Positions 1-5,988 of a stretch of 28,552 bases of DNA are shown one piece after another. Below the pieces are notes generated by a model that saw nothing but the letters and a program-made list of their open reading frames with translations, was not told the origin of the DNA and ran no database searches. The position numbers and the translations under genes are program-made. This DNA is from an uncultured Clostridia bacterium (GTDB taxonomy: Bacteria > Bacillota > Clostridia > Oscillospirales > Acutalibacteraceae), in contig CALCHE010000214.1 of assembly GCA_937901145.1 (NCBI GenBank), forward strand, positions 1 to 28,552, in the 5' to 3' direction. Numbering within the stretch: position 1 is the stretch's first letter; each line of letters begins with the position of its first letter.

Positions 1-27
1 TAGGGATTAAGGGACCCTAAAGAATTT

Positions 28-48
28 GGAACTTGCCGTACAAGTTCC
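28..48. other. Short perfect inverted repeat (8-bp arms)
   Basis: GGAACTTG and CAAGTTCC face each other across a 5-base loop. On the minus strand the hairpin is followed by AAATTCTTTAG, a poor U-tract, so it may be a weak terminator or a mobile-element remnant. No gene could be tied to it. Confidence 0.4.
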
Positions 49-134
49 CTGCTCGCTACGGTGTAGGACAGACATCTGCAAGATAGTTAAGTGCTTCGTC
101 TGTCTTCCTTCACCGCAGATAAGGGCACCCTTAA

Positions 135-274
135 TCAAGTGTTTTGTGTGGCATCGTAAGTGATGACATATTTTTCTTTGTTCATAAAAGCGGCACCGTT
201 TTTGAGTCATTGTGGCTCAGTTGGATTTTGTGTTGAGCCAAATTTGGCTCAGATTGTGGTTTGTGCTAAGTCAT
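135..274 (-). other. Mini-ORF chain with strong SD and amber third codon (possible decayed gene)
   Basis: On the minus strand a good Shine-Dalgarno (AGAAAGGAG, core at 282-285) sits 7 bases before ATG 274-272, but the third codon is TAG (268-266). After it the frame stays open for 27 codons, beginning HKPQSEPNLAQ, and ends with TGA at 184-182. This overlaps a second ATG (185-183) that opens a 16-codon frame beginning MNKEKYVITYD. A single C-to-T change (CAG to TAG) would explain the amber codon, so this may be a small mobile-element gene that has decayed. A start-stop leader is the other reading. I recognise no family. Confidence 0.3.
234..251. promoter_or_regulatory. Perfect 18-bp palindrome, possible operator
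   Basis: TGAGCCAAATTTGGCTCA reads the same on both strands. The half-site TGGCTCAG occurs again in direct orientation at 213-220, 32 bases (about three helical turns) from the copy at 245-252. This spacing suits cooperative protein binding. The palindrome lies inside the mini-ORF chain, so it could instead be coincidental coding sequence. The binding protein is unknown. Confidence 0.35.
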
Positions 275-372
275 TGAAAAACTCCTTTCTAAAATTATTT
301 TTTTGATGTTTATATATTCAACTGCGAAAAATGTGACGCAGTATTCATATACCGGAATTTAGGATTTTGGGT

Positions 373-410
373 ATAAAAAATACACCTATCAAATTTACAT
401 TCAATAGGTG
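373..410 (-). terminator. Rho-independent terminator of repeat unit A
   Basis: Arms CACCTAT (383-389) and ATAGGTG (404-410) enclose a 14-base loop. On the minus strand the stem is followed by TATTTTTTAT. No gene directly upstream was found, so the transcript it would end is unknown. Confidence 0.5.
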
Positions 411-511
411 CGTTAAACTTTTTTCCAAATTTTACTCCTCTATATATTAAACGACATAAGAAGGGGTAAAATGTTCCTGATTTTTGAAAAAAGTTGAAAA
501 TTTTTTTGGGC

Positions 512-543
512 ATAAAAAAGCACCCGTCAAATGTTAACGAGTG
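512..543 (-). terminator. Rho-independent terminator of repeat unit B
   Basis: Arms 521-527 (CACCCGT) and 537-543 (ACGAGTG) pair with one mismatch. On the minus strand the stem is followed by CTTTTTTATG. It corresponds in position to the terminator of unit A. Confidence 0.4.
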
Positions 544-872
544 TTATGTAAATTATCCCTCTATATAGTAATGGGAATTAGATGTATGAAATTGTTCCTA
601 CTTTTGAAAAAAATATTGGTGGGGGCAGTTATTATAATAATGAAAATGTCTCTCTATTATATATAATAGGGAACTTTTGCGAAATCGCCCATTATATAGT
701 AACAAGTGAAAATCAAAAAACGTAACACGGTTACAAGGCTTTATATATAAAGAGTTGTCATCTTTTTTACTTTACGCCTGACACCCTTCGTAACAAAAGC
801 CATGTGAAATTCTTCAAATATTTTTATTCTTCGTATTATTGAATTGTTACATCCTTCCTTATAAACAAAAAT

Positions 873-909
873 CCCGTTGTAAAGCAAAGTAAAAATTCTT
901 TACAACGGG
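873..909 (-). terminator. Rho-independent terminator downstream of the membrane-protein gene
   Basis: Twelve-base perfect arms CCCGTTGTAAAG (873-884) and CTTTACAACGGG (898-909) with a 13-base loop. On the minus strand the stem is followed by ATTTTTGTTT. It lies 42 bases after the stop (953-951) of the frameshifted continuation of the gene above it. This supports the idea that the original gene ended at 951. Confidence 0.75.
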
Positions 910-950
910 TGATCTTTATTTATTTTACAGTAAAATACTTCTTAAACAAA

Positions 951-1088
951 TCATTCTTTCGTTTCTCCGACTGACTTATAAACTAACGGATTATCATAAT
1001 CCTCGTAATCTTTCTTTGCACTTTCTTTATCAGCACAGTTATCTTTCACCCACATATAGCGTGTACCGTCAGGGGTTTCATATATTAA
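951..1088 (-). pseudogene. Detached C-terminal segment of the 1085-2017 membrane protein (45 codons)
   Basis: Directly after the stop at 1087-1085 a second frame runs open for 45 codons to TGA at 953-951, beginning LIYETPDGTRYMWV and ending YKSVGETKE. It has no start codon with a ribosome site. One extra T in the TT at the upstream stop would join it in frame to the membrane protein, giving about 355 aa. The composition (charged, Tyr/Asp-rich) matches the tail of that protein. A terminator follows the second stop. The best reading is a one-base deletion, a sequencing error, or less likely recoding. Confidence 0.6.
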
Positions 1089-2017
1089 TTATCCATATCA
1101 TATTCACCGTCAGCCAAAGGATAATACGCTGAATAATCTTCTAAAAACACATCATCTGCATCGTCAGGTAAGCCGCTGTCAATTTTTACAAAGGTTTCAT
1201 CAAAACATACAACTGAGCTGAAATCTTCACTTATTATAACATCAGGTTCACTTGTTATAGCCCAATAGCATATACCACCAAAAATCAAAAGAATAACCAA
1301 GCCTTTTATAAGTGATGTAAAGCAACCCTCTCTTTTCTCTTCTCTTTCATATTGCTCCTCTTTCTCACAAAGAACGGCCGCCCTTTCGTTTGCTGATTTA
1401 TTATATAGACTGGTAAATATTTTTTTGATAAACAAATGTGATGAACAAATTTTAATCGCTGAATATTCAGGAATAAATAAAAACAGATCAGGAAGGATAA
1501 AGTTCCAGTTCATGAACAGAAGCATGTTTCGCATCAGCTTCAGATACTTTTTCCGATTATTTGCATTGATATCAAGAACTCTTATCTCTGCATTTTCTGC
1601 TTCTGCTCTTGAAAATACATATCCTACAGGAATCATATCTAAATAATAATACGCTATTCTGCCGTCACAAACCGAATATACGCCATCATACAAAATTATG
1701 GTTGAATTATCACTGTTTCTGAAGCTTGCTTCATATTTTATCATTGTATTAAGAGCAACCTGAGGAAGCTTTTCCGCAAACTTTTTTGTAAGTTTAGCAA
1801 GAATACGATCTTTAAAGCTGTAACTTACGGCTTCTTCATCCAATTCATTTAACATATCAGCAAGCTCATCAAAAGATTCTGCCTGAGCCTCAAAGACTAC
1901 TTTATCTCTACAGCAAAACACTTCAAGCGAGCTCTCAGGATTTATAATATATCTTTGATTTTCAACAGTAACAATCATTTTTGAACCTGTACTATGATTT
2001 TTAAAAGTAACATACAT
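1085..2017 (-). CDS. Membrane protein of unknown function, probably C-terminally truncated
   Basis: A 310-aa protein of no family I recognise. The N-terminal 150 residues are mixed alpha/beta and look soluble (MYVTFKNHSTGSK onward). Hydrophobic stretches lie at about 161-183 (rich in Phe, Leu and Met) and 236-254 (IKGLVILLIFGGICYWAI), separated by a charged Glu/Lys/Arg segment near 208-231 that may be a short coiled coil. The tail after 255 is acidic. The start is supported by GAGGTGA seven bases before ATG. It has its own promoter (2039-2067) and a terminator at 873-909. The stop at 1085 seems to come from a frameshift, since 45 further codons follow in another frame. The tail could face the outside of the cell, but topology is inferred only. 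Confidence 0.75.
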   Translation of the reverse strand: MYVTFKNHSTGSKMIVTVENQRYIINPESSLEVFCCRDKVVFEAQAESFDELADMLNELDEEAVSYSFKDRILAKLTKKFAEKLPQVALNTMIKYEASFRNSDNSTIILYDGVYSVCDGRIAYYYLDMIPVGYVFSRAEAENAEIRVLDINANNRKKYLKLMRNMLLFMNWNFILPDLFLFIPEYSAIKICSSHLFIKKIFTSLYNKSANERAAVLCEKEEQYEREEKREGCFTSLIKGLVILLIFGGICYWAITSEPDVIISEDFSSVVCFDETFVKIDSGLPDDADDVFLEDYSAYYPLADGEYDMDN

Positions 2018-2038
2018 AGAAATTCACCTCATTTGTTT

Positions 2039-2067
2039 ATTATATCACCCATATGATATAATAACAA
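2039..2067 (-). promoter_or_regulatory. Sigma-A promoter for the 1085-2017 gene
   Basis: On the minus strand TTGTTA (2067-2062), a 17-base spacer and TATAAT (2044-2039), about 20 bases before the start codon. The -35 box overlaps the arm of the preceding terminator. An inverted repeat TATATCA/TGATATA (2041-2047, 2054-2060) covers the -10 and spacer and could be an operator. Confidence 0.6.
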
Positions 2068-2100
2068 CTGCTGCCGCTTGTTGTTTGGTGGCAGCAGTTG
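2065..2100 (-). terminator. Terminator of the 2104-5800 operon
   Basis: Perfect 11-base arms CAACTGCTGCC (2065-2075) and GGCAGCAGTTG (2090-2100). On the minus strand it begins three bases after the stop codon of the zinc-ribbon protein and is followed by TTATTATATC, a modest U-tract. Confidence 0.7.
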
Positions 2101-2103
2101 CTT

Positions 2104-3006
2104 TTATTTGCTCACATCATTTTCAGCTGTAATCAGCTCACCCTTTTCATTCCAGGATGCTTCATCGGCACGGTAATAAATATTTCCGTCCTTATCTGTA
2201 TAAATCATATCATAATATTTATATTCACCACAATTATCGATCTGCTCCTGATAATACGCATCAAGCTCTTCCTGAGTCATAGAAGATGTATCTTCTTCAA
2301 AGATTTCAAGGAATCCACCCTTATCGCAATAAAACCAACCATCCGCAGTTATATAACAGTCATAAATTGAATATTTTTCGCCGTCATCACGGACAAAGTA
2401 ATATTCATCAAAGGTGAAAAGCTCATCTTCTTCGGCTGCTACCTCTTCAACTGTATAGTTGTATACTCTGCCTTCTTTATCATATAGAGCAACATCAGCA
2501 TCATTGTTGTAGCATTTGCCTTCTTTGTCGTAATAAACTCCTTCAACAGCAATTCTTTCAATATAATCAATATCAGAAAGAGTATCAAAAACACTCTTGG
2601 TTACCGTAGCTCCCATAATAATGCCTACAACCAGTGCTGCTACATATGTAATTATAAGTCCTATGCCGAATCCCTTGGCAAGCTTTCTCTGCTTTTCTTT
2701 TTCTTCAGCATTAACTTCAGGAAGATCAATCAGACAGTTTGTGCACATCTGAAATGTATCGGGAAATTTTCGTCCGCACTGATAGCAGACCTTCGTTTTA
2801 GGTCCCGGAAACTCTTTTCTTTTAATGAGAAAGATTATAACTGTCCACAGACCGAAAATAACACCACAGATATACCAGCCAAGCGAAAGCTTCTGATTTC
2901 TGTGCTGTGCTGAAAAATGCATAAAGAGTATAGAACAAGCTACACATAAAACCTCTAGAACGGATATAACAGGTAAAAATGCTGCAAATTCAAATAATTC
3001 TTCCAT
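2104..3006 (-). CDS. Zinc-ribbon membrane protein with extracytoplasmic aromatic/acidic domain
   Basis: A 300-aa protein without a family I can name. Hydrophobic segments lie at about 8-30, 43-61 and 112-133. Between the second and third is a four-cysteine zinc ribbon (Cys74, Cys77, Cys88, Cys91: CYQCGRKFPDTFQMCTNC). With three membrane passes the ribbon and the C-terminal region fall on opposite sides. The last 165 residues carry short repeated motifs of the type YDKEGKCYN, YDKEGRVYN and YTDKDGNIYY, likely beta-hairpins, with many Asp, Glu and Tyr. The ribosome site is AAGGAG before ATG. It starts 18 bases after the M28-like gene and is the last gene of a probable three-gene operon, directly followed by a terminator. 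It may sense or bind something at the envelope, but that is a guess. Confidence 0.8.
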   Translation of the reverse strand: MEELFEFAAFLPVISVLEVLCVACSILFMHFSAQHRNQKLSLGWYICGVIFGLWTVIIFLIKRKEFPGPKTKVCYQCGRKFPDTFQMCTNCLIDLPEVNAEEKEKQRKLAKGFGIGLIITYVAALVVGIIMGATVTKSVFDTLSDIDYIERIAVEGVYYDKEGKCYNNDADVALYDKEGRVYNYTVEEVAAEEDELFTFDEYYFVRDDGEKYSIYDCYITADGWFYCDKGGFLEIFEEDTSSMTQEELDAYYQEQIDNCGEYKYYDMIYTDKDGNIYYRADEASWNEKGELITAENDVSK

Positions 3007-3024
3007 TTTTATTTCTCCTTAATT

Positions 3025-4500
3025 TTATTTATTTTTTATTCTTTCAATAATCCCTTTAACCGAGAAATCACATCCACCCGAAACGCTCTTAGCCTTGACG
3101 ATAGAATATCCGTCACTCTTGCCAAGCTCTTTGGCAGAGATTTTTTCAATCTTTTCTATAAGCTTTGCAAAGGTTTCCGTCTGCTCAGTCATAAGGTCAA
3201 TATCAAACTTTTCCATTTCGTGGCTGTCACTTACAACGCAGAGATAATATGGTGCAGGAACAAGACTTATTTCAGGAATACCCATTGTAAAGAAGTTCTG
3301 TCCCTCACCAAAATGAAGAGCGTTATGACCTCTGAGTGTCATTGTGCGAACAGTTTTTCTGTCTTTAACGGTGTCAATATAAAGCTTATCCATAAACTTA
3401 TTACCCGTGTATACAAGGTCAATTTCAGGCTTACCTGTGTACTTATATTCTCCGTCTATGTCACGCCATTCGAGACAGCCCAGATGCTCCACAGTAAGAT
3501 TGGCCACACACTTCATATTATCGCCTTTACCGTTCCACAAATCTCTGTGCATAGCGAGCCAACGGGATGCAGACTGAAATGCACCCGTTCTGATATCCTC
3601 AAAATGAGGCAGACGGAAATGTCCCGTAGTGAAAAGAAAAATGTGAGTTCTTTCAGGCTCTTCTTCCTTCATATTTCTCATAAGCTCCAGAAGTGCTATG
3701 GGACCGTTTTCTTCAACACAGTTTGTGCCGTCGGTGTGGGTGTTTACAATAACATTTTCCTTTTTATTTTTACCTTCGATTACGCAGTAAAAGCTCTCTG
3801 TATAGGCTTTTTCTTCCTTCTCTGCTTCGAGGACAAACTTAGCTTTCTTATGCTCTTTTGCAGCTTCGACTATTTTTTTACCGTTGGTTTCGTTAACCCA
3901 AAGCATAGGTATATTCTGATAGTCAGCTATGAATGAAAGGTACTGACCTTCAATCATATCATCGTGCAGACCCTTCCATATAAGAATAACTGCCTTTGTC
4001 TTGGTAAGCTTTGAAAGTATACCGTAAAAGCACTGAACAAAGCTTGTAATAACGGGACCCTCGTATTTCTTTTCAAGCACAACATCCTCGGGGTAAGCGG
4101 AACGCTTGTCAAAAGCTATCTCACTCGGCAGGAAATTAATGTTGTTTACATTGAAAACTGCGATTTTACCCGTGGTTTTCGGAACATCCTTCACGCTTTT
4201 AACATATACCAGTTCTTCTGTTATGCCCTCAGCTGAGGTTTCACCCGAATAGGGATAAGCAGAAGAAACAGGAATGCTTATCTTTTCCTCGCCGTCTATA
4301 ATCTCAATGGATGAGTTCTTTTCTTCCCATCTGTTGAACCAGAAAAGGTCGGAATAAACGGTAATATCCATTTTATTGATTTCTGCTTTAAGCCACTTAA
4401 TGAAATCGTTATGCCCCTTACTGCCTGTAAGTCTTGTACCGAAGGAGTTCATTGTGTGCATACCTTCAAGCATTCTTTCTTTTGAAATATCAAAATTCAT
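3025..4500 (-). CDS. M28-family-like metallopeptidase homologue with degenerate active site
   Basis: A cytoplasmic protein of 491 aa (no signal peptide). The order of parts resembles M28 aminopeptidases: an N-terminal M28 helix region (FGTRLTGSKGHNDF), an inserted PA-like domain (about 75-240), then the catalytic fold. The HxD motif is present (His255, Asp257 in VNTHTDG), and a late His427 (SDSHEME) and Glu338-His339 (VEHLG) sit where later ligands are expected. However, the usual D-N bridging position reads VEEN, and the catalytic Glu-Glu after the beta strand reads TTGH (about 291-294). The enzyme is therefore either inactive or uses other residues. The start is taken as the second ATG (4500), because the Shine-Dalgarno AAAGG touches the first ATG (4509) with no spacing but lies 9 bases from the second. 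It begins 34 bases after the upstream secreted-protein gene, so the two are probably cotranscribed. Confidence 0.75.
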   Translation of the reverse strand: MNFDISKERMLEGMHTMNSFGTRLTGSKGHNDFIKWLKAEINKMDITVYSDLFWFNRWEEKNSSIEIIDGEEKISIPVSSAYPYSGETSAEGITEELVYVKSVKDVPKTTGKIAVFNVNNINFLPSEIAFDKRSAYPEDVVLEKKYEGPVITSFVQCFYGILSKLTKTKAVILIWKGLHDDMIEGQYLSFIADYQNIPMLWVNETNGKKIVEAAKEHKKAKFVLEAEKEEKAYTESFYCVIEGKNKKENVIVNTHTDGTNCVEENGPIALLELMRNMKEEEPERTHIFLFTTGHFRLPHFEDIRTGAFQSASRWLAMHRDLWNGKGDNMKCVANLTVEHLGCLEWRDIDGEYKYTGKPEIDLVYTGNKFMDKLYIDTVKDRKTVRTMTLRGHNALHFGEGQNFFTMGIPEISLVPAPYYLCVVSDSHEMEKFDIDLMTEQTETFAKLIEKIEKISAKELGKSDGYSIVKAKSVSGGCDFSVKGIIERIKNK

Positions 4501-4534
4501 GTTTATCATCCTTTCGTATATAAGTTATATTGAT

Positions 4535-5800
4535 TTAAAATCCGAAGATAATAAAATCAAAGAGGTTATATAAGAAATCCTGAATCTTTATGAAAATATT
4601 AATGAAGAAAAATGCTACATTCAGAGGACCGTTCATAGCATCCTTATAAGGATTATCTACCTTATAGGTATCCGTCACTTCTCCTGCATCAACTGTAAAA
4701 TAATATGAATCGGCATTTATTTTTTCACCGTATTCTTCAATATCTCCTAAAGAGCAGTAAAGCATGACTGTATAACCGTCAACAGCATTGATTCTCGTCA
4801 TCAGAGAAAGAAGCGGGTTTTCAGTTTCTGTAAATTCATTTGTAAAAGCTTCTGTTCTGCCGTCTGCGAAGGTAAGCTCATAAGTCAGTGAGGAAAGATA
4901 AGCGTTTTCCGCATCAAAACAGCAGTCTGTAATCTTTATACCCTTCAAAAAGGTCTCTTCAACATAAGCTGCACTTGTCGTACATGAAGCATCGAGATAA
5001 TCAAAATGAACCTCACATTCAGATATCGGTGCATCATCTTCTTCGGCATTAAGGAAATCGTAATAAACATCAAGGCATTGACCGTCAAGAGTATATCCGA
5101 CAAAATAGGGGCTCTCACCCTCCGCCTGTGCTGTAGCTGTTACCTTTCTTCCGTCAGCATATTCAATGAGAAACTCTGCACCCTTGACATCGAAATAGCT
5201 CTGATCACTGTAAATTTTTTTGGAAATTCCCGACAATGGGGTAATACTCTTTACTACCATTTCAGTAAGAGGCAGAGTATCGGAAGAAGTGTACGCAGTA
5301 GAATATGCGTAATCGTATGTAATATTATTATAAAGGCAGGCATAAATTTCTGTCTGAATTTCATCTGCACCCGTTTCCTTTGCCTTAAGGTAATTTTCAT
5401 AGGTAACAAATGCATCTATCTCTATACCGTAAAGCCTGTTTATTTCTAAATCGTGATCCTCGGTAGAATAAGTAAATTCCTTTCCGATGGCAAGAGTAAC
5501 ATCATACTTGTACTCAAAAACCGATGAATAAAGATGAAAATCAGACATAGCATTAAACAGGTCCGTTTCAGAAATGGATCCGGAAACATTCAGGTTTTCT
5601 ATCATCTTAAACAGATTTTCATAATACGCATCCATCTCTTTAACTGAAACATCCTGTGAGCCTTCATTTACCTCAATCTTTTCTATAACAGGAATTTTAA
5701 TAATCCTCTCCTCTGCCGCCAAGGACTGCAGTGGCACTGAAAGGGCTAAGATAAGTGTTACCAAAAATACTGCCGTGAATTTTTTAAATGTGTTTTTCAT
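4535..5800 (-). CDS. Secreted or surface protein with bacterial Ig-like modules and hydrophobic C-terminus
   Basis: A 421-aa protein of unknown function. A signal peptide spans about residues 1-29 (KKFTAVFLVTLILALSVPL, cleavage near SLAA). Residues 181-248 and 284-326 look like bacterial Ig-like modules with the pattern FDVKGxxFLIEYADGR and LTYELTFADGR. A similar pattern (FDFKGIQIRLEFTDGS) is found in the neighbouring giant protein. The last 29 residues are strongly hydrophobic and Phe/Ile-rich and may anchor the protein in the membrane. There is no LPxTG motif. Start: AAGGAGG before ATG. A possible promoter lies upstream at about 5857-5885 on the minus strand. First gene of the probable operon that continues with the M28-like and zinc-ribbon proteins. 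Confidence 0.75.
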   Translation of the reverse strand: MKNTFKKFTAVFLVTLILALSVPLQSLAAEERIIKIPVIEKIEVNEGSQDVSVKEMDAYYENLFKMIENLNVSGSISETDLFNAMSDFHLYSSVFEYKYDVTLAIGKEFTYSTEDHDLEINRLYGIEIDAFVTYENYLKAKETGADEIQTEIYACLYNNITYDYAYSTAYTSSDTLPLTEMVVKSITPLSGISKKIYSDQSYFDVKGAEFLIEYADGRKVTATAQAEGESPYFVGYTLDGQCLDVYYDFLNAEEDDAPISECEVHFDYLDASCTTSAAYVEETFLKGIKITDCCFDAENAYLSSLTYELTFADGRTEAFTNEFTETENPLLSLMTRINAVDGYTVMLYCSLGDIEEYGEKINADSYYFTVDAGEVTDTYKVDNPYKDAMNGPLNVAFFFINIFIKIQDFLYNLFDFIIFGF

Positions 5801-5856
5801 AAAAATCCTCCTTATAGGGTTAATAAACCGTCTGCTTTATCTGTTATCAACGGCTC

Positions 5857-5885
5857 TTTATATATTTAAACGGAAATTAAAGACA
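5857..5885 (-). promoter_or_regulatory. Possible sigma-A promoter of the 2104-5800 operon
   Basis: On the minus strand TTGTCT is followed after 16 bases by TATATA, within an A/T-rich leader about 60 bases before the start codon. The match to consensus is moderate and the -10 could also be the overlapping TATAAA. Confidence 0.35.
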
Positions 5886-5953
5886 AAAACTTACAAGAAA
5901 AAGAAAAATTTAACACTTCACATTGAGATTTTATAAAGGCTTTTCTATGCAAA

Positions 5954-5983
5954 AACAGACCCCCTTCTTTCAGGGAGTCTGTT
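5954..5983 (-). terminator. Terminator of the giant BspA-like gene
   Basis: Arms AACAGAC (5954-5960) and GTCTGTT (5977-5983), extended inward by C/G pairs, with the stem followed on the minus strand by TTTTTGC. It begins five bases after the stop codon. This separates the BspA-like gene from the downstream operon. Confidence 0.8.
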
Positions 5984-5988
5984 CGTCT

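Larger units (their letters stand above)
373..620 (-). repeat. Two diverged direct repeat units, each with a -10-like box and a terminator
   Basis: Unit A (about 373-500) and unit B (about 512-620) share, in minus-strand order, AGGAACA, an A/T stretch, TATATAGAGG, a hairpin whose arms begin CACCTAT or CACTCGT, and a run of six Ts followed by ATACCC or ATGCCC. Spacing differs slightly and the identity is partial, so this is an old duplication. In each unit the TATATAGAGG box lies roughly 40-70 bases before the terminator, as would fit a very short transcript. The function is unknown. Confidence 0.45.
290..870. other. AT-rich stretch without a convincing gene
   Basis: Both strands were read. 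Only short frames without ribosome sites occur. The content is T/A-rich, with repeated TATATA-type boxes near 442-450, 563-570, 654-668, 692-699 and 742-752, and two diverged repeat units with terminator-like hairpins (listed separately). Some of the boxes, for example TATAAT on the minus strand near 692-697, would pass as -10 elements, but no matching gene follows. It is probably regulatory or decayed mobile-element DNA. Confidence 0.5.

Noticed and set aside
7..210. 67-aa minus-strand frame beginning MTQKRCRF
   Set aside because: It lacks a ribosome site. Its composition (many Cys, His and Arg) looks like out-of-frame translation. The frame with the good ribosome site is a different one.
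310..513. 67-aa minus-strand frame beginning MPKKIFNFF
   Set aside because: It runs through a terminator hairpin and the repeat unit, lacks a ribosome site, and has the composition of AT-rich random sequence.
1065..1090. Programmed frameshift at the end of the membrane-protein gene
   Set aside because: No heptamer slippery sequence or downstream structure is seen. A simple one-base loss explains the data better.
3220..3936. 238-aa plus-strand frame across the M28-like gene
   Set aside because: It is antisense to a gene with clear ribosome site and family similarity, is rich in Cys, Phe and His, and has no ribosome site.
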